Of a stretch of DNA of 64,000 bases, positions 53,301-64,000 are shown piece by piece. The position numbers were made by a program, and so were the translations under genes. A model generated the notes under the pieces. It was not told the DNA's origin. It did no database searches and was given only the letters and a program-made list of their open reading frames with translations. The stretch comes from Parus major (taxonomy: Eukaryota; Chordata; Aves; Passeriformes; Paridae). The number at the start of each line of letters is the position of its first letter. Within the stretch, counting starts at the first letter, position 1. The DNA lies in NCBI RefSeq assembly GCF_001522545.3, contig NC_031781.1, positions 11,723,487-11,787,486 on the forward strand. The letters run 5' to 3'.

Positions 53301-56300
53301 TAACTGTGAGGGAATAGAAGTGTTAAGGGGTGAAAAAGCTTTGTTGCCTTCTCATTTACCTTTCAAATGAGGCAGCTTTAGTAGAGAAGACAATTGGGAC
53401 CTTTAAGACTTAAAATCCAGAAATGACAGGTACTGCAAAATTAGGCCTATGTGGAAAATCTGTTAAGTGAAGGTAAATAGGTTATGTATGATGGAGGTAG
53501 AAAGAAAAAGGCTTTGTATCTGAAATAGAGGTGAATAATAAAAGTGGAGGATCCAGGAAATTATCTGACAGCAACTTTGCAGAGTGGGACAAAGGAGAAA
53601 TTTGAAACAAGAGAAACTAAGATCCAGGACAAAAAAAAATCAGCTGCTTGGATGACTGGAAAACATTAAAAAGAATTATGAAAATGTACCTCTGACTTTA
53701 ATGGGAAGATATGAGAGGGTGGCTAAATTAGCAGGCCATGTGCTTTAGCAGTTGGTCTTCTCCATTGGCTCTTTTCTGCCACTGGTGGAGTTTTTTATAA
53801 ATTATTTTGTGATACTGGAGCTGAGCTTTCCTCTTCTATTAAGACAATGCAACACTTTCAGATGTTTCTGTCTAAAACTCTAAGGAACAATATTCCATCA
53901 CAATACTCAGGTCCCTTGACATGTTTTAAAACTCTTTAAGCTCTCATCTTGTGTATGTTGAAATTAAAGTAAACAAACTAAACTCCAAACAAGTAAGATA
54001 CCAAACCCTAACCTTTTTCCTTCAAAGCTAAAAATCTGCTGGAAGAACTGCTGGAGCTCCTCTTTGGGTGTAAAGCCCAAGTTCTCCTAATTCTTGTGGC
54101 ATACTTGTCCTCTCTTGTGTTTGTGTGGATGTGTTTGAGCACAGCTGCAGTGGAGTTGGAATGCAAATTTTCTGTTCTTAATCTGGTACTACCTGTGTGA
54201 TAAATGTAAGGATTGAGAATTTCAAAATTGTCTAGGCTAGGAATGCACAGTCCTGCCAGATACCTTGGAAAATAGTGAAGTGTATATGTATGACCCTGAT
54301 TTGTATCAGAAAGTTTTAAGACTGGTTCCCTGAACTCTCAGTTGTATCAGGTTGAAAAGCTTCTCCCAGATGGTTCTGCATTTCTTCCTCTTTACTTATT
54401 TAACAGAGATCAGTGGAGATCATTGGCTCTTCTGTTTTGTCAAGTGAAGTGCTGGTACTGGAAGTACTGGAATTCACAGCAAGATATCTCTGGCTTTTGT
54501 GAAGCATTTTATTGCAGCTTTTGAGCAGACATTCCTGAGCAGGCTGTGGTTTGAAGATAAGAATGTTAATTCCCAGGTTCTTCGTGGCAAAGCCCATCCT
54601 GGCTCCAGTGGTGAGCTGGGGCTGCTGAGAAGTAGTGTCTGAAAGCATGTGAGGTCTCTGCAAGGTCAGGCCCTCAGTGAGGTGTTCTTCTGTGGTGGAG
54701 TGTTCTTGCTGTGCTGTGTGTTTTGGCAGATTGCTACAAAAACCTGGGCCTGAATATTACTTTCTGTTGAAAAATAGTAGAAGTCTGATTTATAAATTTT
54801 TAAGCAAATAATAGTGGTTGGAAAACATGTAAATTAGTTTCTCTCTGATGGTAACTAGCTGTCAGGTCAAGAGGGTAAAGGTGATGATGATTTGACATGC
54901 TTTTTAAGTGAGTAATATTAGAAAAGGATTTAGTTCTTGTTTAGAAACTCAGTTTTGAATTGAAATGAGTGGTATGCCAAAGGAGAGTTCTGTTTGCTTC
55001 TGGTGCTAAAACTAATTTGGTGAATTACTGACTGTAAGTGATATATGGTTGCTTTTGGTGTTTTTTACCCTTGGTTTTTATTAAGAGCTTCTGTAATTCA
55101 GACTTAGTTATTAAAATTCTTTTTCAGTCCATAATTTGAAGTCAGAAAACGAGAAATAGGAGAAGTGCTAAAGTTAGCAGGGGACAACTCCTGTGTTCAA
55201 GTGAAAGAGGTAGAAAGGAAGGGGAATGCTACTACTGCCCCAGTTTGTTGAACTAATCCATTACTTTTTCCACTAGTTTAAATAAAAGTTGTTCAAACAC
55301 CAAAAGTCCCTGTCTTTTCCCTGGTGAACTGTTTCCTTTAGAAATGAGGTTATTGCATTTGGTGTAACTGATTCCTGCAACACAATTCTCAAACATAACT
55401 CCCATGGAGATTCAGCTTACTCAAGGCAGGTGCTTTGATCTGCAGGACAATGATGTGTTAACAACATGAAAAATGAATTCTGGCAATTCACATGACGTAA
55501 TAGAATCTGAACACTAAAGTTGATCTCTTTGATCTGACTTACACAAAGCTTTGAATTTTTTTCATTGTCCTATTTTGAAGGATTTCTCTGATTTTTTTTC
55601 CTGAGGTTTTAGATCTCTTGTGTCAGTATAAAACAATTAGTGTACATCCCCTGGTAGATTGCAGCTATTTCTGGGTTGAAAGATGTATAAATGTTTAAAA
55701 AATGTACAGGAACAAATTCAGAAGATAAAATGGAAATGTGCACTGTATTTGAAATTACATATTTAAAATACTAACAGAAAGGGCTTAACATTGCCCTTTT
55801 CTATAAAAATACATAGAGGCAGAGGAAAGTTTCTAATCTGCACTTGATGAAATAAGAAAGCATAAATCTTACCCAGAAATAATGGTAAGGTGTGAATTGT
55901 TTATTTGCTGTGGCAGAAGTACGTGATAGAAAGAATTTGGCTGAAAACTGTAGTCATTTAGTATCTGAAAGTTTTGGGTAGTGATCTTAAATGTATGACT
56001 CACTAGCAAAAATTCATCTCCTTGTATTTTCAGTGTTGTTCCTCTTACTAATCTCTTCACAGTGGGATGTGAGCTGTCATCTGACTCTGATAACGGTGCT
56101 TAGGAAAAATATAAAAGCTTGTACATACACAGTACAAAAAGAGTTTTCCAGTAGTTAGCGTGCTGCTGAGAGACTTTTGCTTTCTGGGTTGCTAGTTTTA
56201 TATCTTTTAGGCATTTTGAGAGCAAGGTTAGTAATCTTTCCTCTCTTTTTAAGATCTCAACTCTAAGTCTACCTCTTCCTCCAAAAAAGTTGATTGGAAA

Positions 56301-59300
56301 TATGGAGCGTGAATTTATCGCAGAAAGACAGAAGGGACTCCAGGCCTATCTGGATGTAATTACTACCCATCACATACTGTCTAACTGTGAACTGGTAAAG
56401 AAATTCTTGGACCCAAACAGCTATTCTGTAAATTACACTGGTAAGTAGAAAATACAAAACTCTGCTTCACTTTGACTTCAGCATGTGCTGTGTATCTTCT
56501 GTGAATGCTGGCCAGGATCTACACTGAAGCATGGAGGGAAAAATCTTCAAAATTATCATACTATGCATGTGATTATTTATGATAAGGCTTCTCCAGCTCC
56601 GTGCATGGATCCTGCTGGGATTGTCAAATATAAATATTTGAATTATTTCACAGAGGAGTGAAGAGAGTCAAGATCTGTATAAGTAGAACTTGGAGGAGGG
56701 GAGTTGGTTGACATCTATTTTTCACAATTCAAAATAAATTAAAAGGGTTGCTCCTGGGAAGTAATTTTTCTGTCAGAGTGTAAGGTGGAGTTAAATTTGT
56801 CTGCTTAGTATTCTGTTAAAATAGCCCATATTCTGAACATGGAATGTTTCAACAATTGTGGTTATTTTGTCCAGCTCCTACCCTTGCTTTGGGGTGTGAG
56901 ACTTTTAGAACCAATTGTTTGAGTACTTTTTCAAGGCTAGACTAAGCCAGATACCCTCTTCCCACAGATGCTGGAAAGTCACTGTATTCCTTAAAATTAT
57001 ATCCCAGTGATTAGTTTCTTCATTACTAACTCTTTGAATTCATCTTACTTCAGCCATTAGATATCAAAAAATATTTGTCTTACAGGCTGAAAAAACTTCC
57101 TCTTTGTGATGAAACCCACTCCACAAATTTAGTTCATAGGCGAACCAACTCTGCAAAATGCAAAGCTTGTTTTCTTAGAAGCAGAGCCTACTGAAGCAGG
57201 AACTCACTGCTTCCTTTTCACTTGTCCTTTTTTCTCTCCCTTTATGTAACATTCTTGTGTCTTCAGCTTCAAAGTGCAAAGAACATTTCCCGATGTGATA
57301 AGCTGTGCAGGAGTTGTAAATTATTAGTAACTCTTTAAGGATGCAGTTTGTCTGGCTAGTGCTGAGCAAGCAGTTTAAATTCTCAAGGATGCATTGTGAC
57401 TTCTGTGTTAGTTCTGAGCACTTTGATCAAGATTGTTTTTCCTGCATGTTGCTGAGAAGCTGGTGACACATGTTATTGTCTATGATCTTTAGAGACACCA
57501 TCCAATTTGTGATTTCTTAAATACTGGAGCAGAGACATGATATTTATGATACATTTTTTCTAGCATATTTCTAAAGAAAGAAGACACAATGCAGAGAGAT
57601 CAGTGTATCTTTACCTTTTTGCTATGTTTCTCTGCCATTTTAGAGAAAATTCCTTGTTGGCATGATTCCCTCTCTCCCCCCCCACTTCTCATTGAGATTT
57701 CCCCTCAAGTCACTTCATGAATAAACTGGTTGTGTTCCCAGCTGTGGGAGAATTCACTAGCCACATGGGTGTCCTCCCCCTTGGCCCCCCAAAATGTATG
57801 AAGACTCATGGTAGCTAGCCAAATACCTCTGCCTGCACAGAAAAGAGCACAATAACATATAGTGCAACAGAACTAATTAGTTTACATAAACTACACTTAG
57901 TAATAGCAACATAGATGGATGTCAAAGAGATAAAAGCACTTTTACAGATGTAGCAGAAACTTGATGTTCTAATGTTGTGTACACCTAGTGTGGGAAATCC
58001 TAGCTGTGATTTAGACTTGGAAATGTAGATCCAGTACAGATAGAATGGAGATTGGTAAGCTAAGTTTTCCAAGCAGTGATTTCTGTTTTCTCTCTGGATT
58101 TAAGTTACCAGGCTAAAAATACAAATGCCCTCTGTGTTTTTATCTGATTTCCCTTTGAATTGATTTTACTGACTTTTAGACTGAATTCCTGAAGGCTTCC
58201 TTCTGGCATTGGACCATACCTCATATATGGATAATTACATTATATAATGTCTTAAAAAAATTAATTTTTTTCTTCTTTTTCTCCCTCTTTGTCTCCTCTT
58301 TTTCTTTCCAGAAATTGCCTTACAGCATGTTTCAATGTTCTTCCGATCAGAGCCAAAGTGGGAAGTAGTTGAACCATTAAAAGATATAGGTAAGAATGGC
58401 ATGTGTGCATGAAAACTTACCTGATTTTTTTCCCAACTGTATGAGTTGTCCTAAGATTCCAATACTGTCTTTGCTTACAGACCTTGTCCTGCCTGTAAAC
58501 TGTGTGATTTAGCAGTGTTTAGTTAAAGCCACTGCTGACTTTCTTCTTTACTTTTTTTGTAGGTTGGCGAATACGTAAGAAATATTTCTTAATGAAAATT
58601 AAGAATCAACCAAAGGAACGTCTAGTGTTAAGCTGGGTATCTATGCTTTAATTTCATACTTAAGTTTTTCTCAATTTCACTCAAAGCTTGGTTTTGACTA
58701 CTATGTGTGAGTGATGGGGTGAGAGATTGAGCTCAGGCTTTGGGAGAACTTTGGAAGCCCTTAGGTAGATGTGTGGTGTGGAATTTCTTGTATTTCTTTC
58801 CTCTGGTGGCAAATCCCATTTGGAAGTTCCTATGCCTGGTCATTTGTTCCCAAACCTGCACCTCAGGATTCTTTAGTTGTAGTGATGTGGCTGTTCACCA
58901 TAATATAAATTTTCTCCCTGAAAATAATGAGATGAACCTTTTTAAAGTCATGAGTTTTCCTTCTCAGATCTTTAGTTGTCCTGACAAGCAAATAGGTGAG
59001 AGGGCAATGAGTGGCTCCCTTAACAACAGGTTATTTTGCTCCTGTGCTGAAATGTGTTGTCTGTTAGTTGTGTAAGCATAGCTGTTTGTGAGGCTTCAGT
59101 GGAGAGTGGAGGTCACTAAAGCCTGTGGGAGGAGGGAAGTTTTTCTTGCTGCAGAGGAAGAAGGTGCCTTATCAGTTCCTAATGTACACAGTGCCTCAGT
59201 TTGGGGTTGGCAAAGCTCATTCAGGTCTGTGGGAGGAAAGAGGCAGTAATACTTATTTATGGTCAGACTGTTTGTATTGCAAAACCATGGTCTCATTCAG

Positions 59301-62300
59301 CCTCTTCAGGTTTCATTTTGTATGTGTAATTTCCTTGCTTACTCTTCAAATTATGCCTTCAAGTATCTGTCCTAATTTGCCAGGGAAGAACACTGATCAC
59401 ATCTTCTGTATGGAATGCAACATGTATTATGATGCCATTCTTTTCCTGTTTACTTCCAGGCTGATCTTGGCCCTGATAAATACTTGTCTGACAGAGACTT
59501 ACAGTATGCTGTGAAACTTCTTTCTTCCTGTTCTGTGAGTACTGAAGATTTTAAAATTGTGCTAGCACAAAAGTGTGTGTCAAGGGCTGATCTTGGAAAA
59601 GCAATGTAGCCTAGTTGGCATAGTTTGTAATTTTAGAGTTGCTTTCATTAAAGGTTTGCAAGCCTTTTAATTACATTTCCCATATACTATGATGTAACGT
59701 GTTCTCAGCACAAATAATAATCCTGCAGGATTATTACAGGACATTCAGTGTTGTGGTTGATTTGATTTTTTTCTTCTTGTGCAGTACTGTGAGATCATGA
59801 GCTTTTCTTTCATCTCCTCAACACCTTGAGGCTGTTAGCCTAGTGCTATTTAGGTGTAATTGCTAACCCATGAGCTGGCATATTCTCAGGCAGCAGTGGA
59901 TGAGGCAGTGGAATGAGTATCATTATTTTTTCAGTTCTTTGGGCTCAAGACAGGAGCATCTTAGTAGAGCTGCAATGGAGGGTGTACAATTTAAGCTCCT
60001 GTGCAATGCCACATTTTAAGTCCAATAGGCATCTTTGCCTGAAAAACTGGCATTTGACTCCAAATGGAGTCTCTGGAGTCTCTCTTTAAGGGTGTTAAGC
60101 ACGTGAAAGACAGGCTGAAATAGGGGTTTTTTTGTTTTTAATTTATATGTTAATTGAATAGTGTCTTTGTGAAGTTTTCTTTGCATTTACTCCAGGTTAA
60201 GACTAACTTGAGTTATTCCATGTCACTGACAGAATCAAATTTGCTACTTTAAATATGCAATTCAGGCTGATCTTTTCTTACCTGTGAATTGAACGCAAAT
60301 GATTTAAAAAATCCATCATCTAAAATTTACCTACGGTTTCTTCTTTTGGTAGCATCCCTATATTTACAAAATCACTTTTGCCACTGCCAATGAATCTTCA
60401 GCGCTGGTTATTAGACCATTCAGTGAAAAAGGGACACTAAAGGACCTTATTTATAAGGTAATGTCTTCCCCCTACCCCCAACCCAAATATCAGAACATAA
60501 GCTGGAATGACCATACATGTTTTTTATAAAAGTGTTTGTCATCAATTGCTAGGAAAACAGATAAATGGTGACTTTTCTTGGCATTGATATGTGTGTTTCT
60601 TTTAAAGGCAAAGCCAAAAGACCCGTTCCTGAAGAAGTATTGCAATCCTAAAAAAATTCAAGGTCTTGAACTTCAACAAATAAAAACATATGGAAGGCAA
60701 ATATTAGAGGTACTTTTTTTTTTTCTTTATATAACAGGTTTTATGATTTATTTATTTATTTTTTTTTGGAGGCCAAGTGGTCTAACTACAGAATGTGGAC
60801 TAACTTTTGAGCACACAGGCTTTATATCAGGAGCAGACTTCAAAGCTAAATGTAAATTGAAATACACTGCTGAGTTGAATTTAGATATATTTGTATGAGA
60901 TCATTTATGTCCCCCCCAAAAAAATGCAGTTGGTATGTGTGGGGCTTAAATGGGAGAGAGGTAATAATAAAGTCTGTTCCTTGTGTAAAAAGGGAAAGAA
61001 GTAACATAGCCTGCAGAGCATGTGCCTTCACATAAATTCATGGTTGTTATTGTGTTTTTAAAATTTTTTTTACTCAAACTATCATATTCAGTAGAATGTT
61101 ATATTTTAGTTTCTAGATCTCTTTGGGAGGTGTCCATAAGTCTGCTTTGAGGATCAGCATCAAATTTTTGTTTTGTGTAAAGTGCTGCCTGTGAAATGGG
61201 AATGAATAGTCAGCCAGAGAGGATGTAGATAGAAGATCAAGTTGAGTGAGCATTCCAAGTGGGAGCCACATTTATTATGTGCCAGCTTTAGTACTGGAAC
61301 ATTTAAGTTGATGATCTCATGATCTTGAGATCATCAGAGCATCTTGTGATAGTGCTTCTCTATTGGATTTTTTTCAGGTATTAAAATTCCTCCATGAGAA
61401 AGGATTTCCTTATGGCCATCTTCACTCTGCCAATGTGATGCTGGATGGAGATACCTGCAAGTTACTGGATCTAGAAAATTCCTTGTTGGGACTTCCATCA
61501 TTTTATCGATCATACTTTTCACAGTTTCGGAAAATTAACGTAAGGTTCAGACAAAGAATTCATCTGACTCTTATGCAAATCTTTATTCTCAACCTTTGTT
61601 TGTGGAAAATTGACTAGAATGAAAAAAACTCTCCCAACCCCCTTTTTTTTTAATCTGAGCTTTGCTCCATCAAGTTGCTTTTCTGTTTCCTCCAAATCTG
61701 GCTGCAGTTTTGTTGCAGCACACTGGAGTGAGGCTGAGGCCAAAGGTGAGCAGGTGGAGGGGAAGGGCAGGTGAGTGTTTTTACAACAGTGCCAGGACAG
61801 ATAGAGGTAAAGTGGAGTTATTTTTATATCTCTTTTCACCCTGGTCTGTATTTCATAGGAATGTGCATATTGTCTACTACAATTTCACTTGGATGTCTAT
61901 ACAGTGAGCACATCTATTTACTTGTGCTTAGCTGGGAGCAGTAATCAGCCTTATCTTTGGTGGAGACTGTGAGAATTCATCAGATGCTTGCAGATCTCTA
62001 GCTATTCAAAGGTTATTTCTGTTTGTTTGAGGGGTGTCTGTTTGACTGCATACTTGCAAAGGAAAATATTTATCTTACTCAAAAATATGAAAACAAATTT
62101 GCCCTGTTGCAGAAATATCATTCCCTGTCTTTAGCCTCTCATTGTTACAAATTCTGTGCAGCATCACGAGAGCTGCTTGCTGATCTTGCTAAACAAGTTC
62201 TACTGTGTTGTCAAAGAAACAATCACAAGTTCATAGTTAGTCCAAATCTGTTAGTGCCATCAAAGTCTCTTACAGTAAGAGGAGCCTCTTCTGTTTAAAC

Positions 62301-63443
62301 ATGATTCAGAAATCTTGGAAGTATGCTGTCTGGGAGCTCAGTATGTATGTACAGACCTAAGGTGGAGCAGAAGAGACTCTCCTAGGTTGGTTTGGTATGC
62401 ATTTTTTACTGTATTTTTATATACTTCCCTGTAAAGGGACAGCTGGTCATTTTATGAATCTCATTCTTTGCTGTTTGACTTAGCTAGAAAAGCGTGCTTG
62501 GTTGGGACTTTGGTTGGTGTGTAGATCTCTAAACTGCCTTGTGAAGAGTTTACTACTTCACACATTTTTATACAACTTGACTGCACTGCTCTCCCATTTG
62601 TACCATCTTGTACAGAGAGACAGAAGAGGCTGCTTTAGCTTGTAGCATGAAGATTTCATCTGAGTTGCAGTTATGTAGGGAAATGGTTGTGGTTAGGAAC
62701 TGCCTTAATAGTTCCTCTTTTCTGTCTTCACATGCAAGATCACTGGGTTAACCAGTTGTGAAAAACTAACAAGTTGTGGCTTTATTTTTTTGTTCCCCCC
62801 ACAGACTTTAGAGGGTGTTGATGTTCATTGCTTTGGACACTTACTGTATGAAATGACGTATGGAAGACCTCCAGACACGATTCCAGTGGAGAGCTTCCCT
62901 CCTGCTCCATCAGTGTTCATTGGTGAGTGTGCACTGCAGAACATCTCAGTCACAGCTGTCTGGACACACTCTTAGACTTTACCTAAGCTGAAGTGCTATG
63001 AAATTGCAGTCTGAGATCTTTGCACCCTGTGACCAGAAAGAACTATATAATTTGGTCAAATAGAAAATGTGGTTTTCATACAATACAGGTAGTGTATGAA
63101 TAAAACTTTTTTTAGCTGAGTGATAAAGCAGTGTTTAGCAAGTAATGAGATGCCTGGATTCCCTTGCCCCATGTCTAACATTCTTGAAAAGCTTCTGTGT
63201 GTAATAGTAATGCTATAATAAAAACCACATGCCATAGAGCTTCGTCACTGCTTGGTTGATGCAATACTTAGGGGAGTATCACACAGCAGTGCCAAACATT
63301 CATTCTAAATCATTTGCTATCCTGCTGTGCAAAAATGTGTTCTTTCTTATTCTTTCTTTGGTAGTGTCAGTGTTGGAGTCCATTCTGACTTGTGAAGCTC
63401 TGAAGAATGGGATGCCAACTGTCTCACGGCTCTTACAGATGCC
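41244..63443 (+). CDS. PXK: PXK: PX domain-containing kinase-like protein (3' end outside window)
   Basis: Endosome-associated PX-domain pseudokinase (also called MONaKA) that binds phosphoinositides through its PX domain and is reported to affect Na,K-ATPase and receptor trafficking. Twelve GT-AG exons (41244-41345, 51329-51379, 52041-52088, 56254-56440, 58312-58389, 58563-58636, 59460-59534, 60353-60457, 60608-60709, 61378-61539, 62805-62922, 63365-63443) give 393 codons plus two bases, out of about 578 in human. The PX domain spans roughly residues 15-130 with RRYSDF at 54-59 and PLPPKK at 74-79. The kinase-like domain follows. Its catalytic loop reads YGHLHSAN (286-293), so the catalytic Asp is His288, and DFG reads DLE (305-307): an inactive-type kinase. 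The ATG has G at -3 and +4. The C-terminal Pro-rich/WH2-like exons lie to the right. Confidence 0.96.
41346..51328 (+). other. PXK: PXK intron 1 (10 kb)
   Basis: GT-AG intron. The first ~700 bp are CpG-rich and produce long chance open frames on both strands. The rest is A+T-rich, with a short CAA repeat at 46899-46915 and an AT-rich palindromic cluster at 50312-50440. No gene supported. Confidence 0.85.
50312..50440. repeat. AT-rich palindromic repeat cluster
   Basis: Interleaved ctatat, tataggatt and atatat units. Contains the 12-bp palindrome atcctataggat (50314-50325) and a related inverted pair atcctatagg/ctataggat at 50419-50438. Confidence 0.75.
51329..51379 (+). CDS. PXK: PXK coding exon 2 (PX domain)
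   Basis: 17 codons between tttattag and gtaatt: EYIIRVQRGVSTENSWQ, the first strand pair of the PX domain. Confidence 0.95.
51380..52040 (+). other. PXK: PXK intron 2
   Basis: GT-AG intron of 661 nt; nothing recognisable. Confidence 0.9.
52041..52088 (+). CDS. PXK: PXK coding exon 3 (PX domain)
   Basis: 16 codons between tattttacag and gtaatt: IVRRYSDFDLLNNSLQ. RRYSDF is the PX phosphoinositide-contact motif. Confidence 0.96.
52089..56253 (+). other. PXK: PXK intron 3
   Basis: GT-AG intron of 4.2 kb; no gene, RNA or repeat family recognised. Confidence 0.85.
56254..56440 (+). CDS. PXK: PXK coding exon 4 (PX domain)
   Basis: 187 nt between ctttttaag and gtaagt. Reads ISTLSLPLPPKKLIGNMERE, FIAERQKGLQAYLDVITTHH, then ILSNCELVKKFLDPNSYSVN. 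Contains the PX Pro-rich loop and the C-terminal helices. The last codon is split G|AA. Confidence 0.97.
56441..58311 (+). other. PXK: PXK intron 4
   Basis: GT-AG intron of 1.9 kb; nothing recognisable. Confidence 0.85.
58312..58389 (+). CDS. PXK: PXK coding exon 5
   Basis: 78 nt between ctttccag and gtaaga: EIALQHVSMFFRSEPKWEVV then EPLKDI. Link between the PX and kinase-like domains. Confidence 0.96.
58563..58636 (+). CDS. PXK: PXK coding exon 6 (kinase-like N-lobe)
   Basis: 74 nt between tttttgtag and gtatct: GWRIRKKYFLMKIKNQPKER then LVLSW. I see no glycine-rich GxGxxG loop here, as expected for PXK. Confidence 0.95.
58637..59459 (+). other. PXK: PXK intron 6
   Basis: GT-AG intron of 823 nt. 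A 111-codon frame (58740-59075) is not conserved-looking. Confidence 0.88.
59460..59534 (+). CDS. PXK: PXK coding exon 7 (kinase-like N-lobe)
   Basis: 25 codons between tacttccag and gtgagt: ADLGPDKYLSDRDLQYAVKL then LSSCS. Confidence 0.95.
59535..60352 (+). other. PXK: PXK intron 7
   Basis: GT-AG intron of 818 nt; nothing recognisable. Confidence 0.88.
60353..60457 (+). CDS. PXK: PXK coding exon 8 (kinase-like domain)
   Basis: 35 codons between ttttggtag and gtaatg: HPYIYKITFATANESSALVI then RPFSEKGTLKDLIYK. Confidence 0.96.
60608..60709 (+). CDS. PXK: PXK coding exon 9 (kinase-like domain)
   Basis: 34 codons between cttttaaag and gtactt: AKPKDPFLKKYCNPKKIQGL then ELQQIKTYGRQILE. The intron before it is only 150 nt. 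Confidence 0.96.
60710..61377 (+). other. PXK: PXK intron 9
   Basis: GT-AG intron of 668 nt with T-rich and tttattta runs near its donor and an 11-bp hairpin 41 nt before its acceptor. Confidence 0.88.
61309..61336. repeat. Perfect inverted repeat near a PXK acceptor (11-bp stem, 6-nt loop)
   Basis: Left arm tgatgatctca (61309-61319), loop tgatct, right arm tgagatcatca (61326-61336). It ends 41 nt before exon 10, in the usual branch-point zone. Confidence 0.9.
61378..61539 (+). CDS. PXK: PXK coding exon 10 (degenerate catalytic loop)
   Basis: 54 codons between tttttcag and gtaagg: VLKFLHEKGFPYGHLHSANV, MLDGDTCKLLDLENSLLGLP, SFYRSYFSQFRKIN. HRD is replaced by YGH, the loop Asn is kept, and DFG is replaced by DLE. 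Confidence 0.97.
61540..62804 (+). other. PXK: PXK intron 10
   Basis: GT-AG intron of 1.3 kb; nothing recognisable. Confidence 0.88.
62805..62922 (+). CDS. PXK: PXK coding exon 11 (kinase-like C-lobe)
   Basis: 118 nt between ccccccacag and gtgagt: TLEGVDVHCFGHLLYEMTYG then RPPDTIPVESFPPAPSVFI. The last codon is split G|TG. Confidence 0.96.
62923..63364 (+). other. PXK: PXK intron 11
   Basis: GT-AG intron of 442 nt; nothing recognisable. Confidence 0.88.
63365..63443 (+). CDS. PXK: PXK coding exon 12
   Basis: 79 nt between ctttggtag and gtaagt: VSVLESILTCEALKNGMPTV then SRLLQMP with the Pro codon split CC|n. Last PXK exon visible in the window. Confidence 0.95.
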
Positions 63444-64000
63444 GTAAGTCCTGTTCGACTTGTTTTATATTCATAGCAATGTTTTTAATTATTTTAGGAG
63501 GAAGACACTTTGTGCTCTTGTTCCTCTTTGGAAAGATTTGCTCCATGTTCTGAGTGATGTATCCCAAGTGAAATTTTATAGGCATTATAGAACCCATCCT
63601 GTGTTAATGTGTGTGTTTAATGTTTCTTTGTCTCTTGGCGTGTCGGAGCTGTTACGTATGCACTTTATTTAGCGTGGTTTGAATTAACCCAGCCATTAAA
63701 GTAATGCAAGCATGATTGAGATCCTGTACAGATTGATTTAAAGGATTTAGAATAAGGAGTCTTTTTGCATGTCCCCTTCAGACCTACTTCAGCAGATTTT
63801 GCTATCAGGTCACTTTGGACTGGCGAAATACATCTCTTGCTTTGCTCAGCAGTGACATTTAGACCTGTGCTGGGTATGAAGTTTAGTATGGAAGTTCTGT
63901 CTGGTTTCTTGCAGGGCTGGCTTTGGGATTCTCTGAAGCACAGACAGAATAAATATCCTTACAGGCTGTCCTCCAAATATGCAGTGAAGGGGTGAGGGGA
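63444..64000 (+). other. PXK: PXK intron 12 (partial)
   Basis: Begins gtaagt. The next expected PXK segment (LFSD... onward) is not present before the window ends. Confidence 0.8.

Overview
This window looks like bird nuclear DNA: roughly 58-60% A+T, large introns with canonical GT-AG ends, CpG-island promoters and decayed CR1 (chicken repeat 1) retrotransposon tails. A turtle or crocodilian cannot be excluded from CR1 alone. Species was not determined. Only a few per cent of the window codes for protein. All recognised genes are on the + strand.

Layout. (1) 1-32.4 kb: the 3' two thirds of PRKAR2A, the type II-alpha regulatory subunit of cAMP-dependent protein kinase. Nine coding exons run from the residue just after the autophosphorylation site to the stop at 30634, followed by a long 3' UTR with several poly(A) signals. 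The N-terminal docking/dimerisation exons are not in the window; the first 15.2 kb appears to be intron. (2) 32.4-35.5 kb: intergenic. (3) 35.5-39.7 kb: a CpG-island promoter and the five-exon RPP14 gene (RNase P/MRP protein subunit). Its last exon also carries HTD2, the mitochondrial 3-hydroxyacyl-thioester dehydratase, as a second cistron starting 22 nt after the RPP14 stop. (4) 39.7-40.8 kb: short intergenic spacer. (5) 40.8-64 kb: a CpG-island promoter with a strong CTCF-like site and a small minisatellite, then the first 12 coding exons of PXK (PX-domain pseudokinase). PXK runs off the right edge after about 394 of an expected ~578 residues.

The three loci are functionally separate: cAMP signalling, tRNA processing coupled to mitochondrial fatty-acid synthesis, and endosomal trafficking. 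RPP14-PXK adjacency matches the human order on 3p14. PRKAR2A lies on 3p21 in human, so its position directly upstream here reflects a different chromosomal arrangement.

I did not find a new mobile system, CRISPR, virus or operon. The most interesting points are the bicistronic RPP14/HTD2 exon with an out-of-frame ATG abutting the RPP14 stop, three perfect-stem hairpins (two beside splice sites), a telomere-like repeat filling much of a 121-nt intron, and two compositionally odd intronic patches in PRKAR2A that hold minus-strand open frames.
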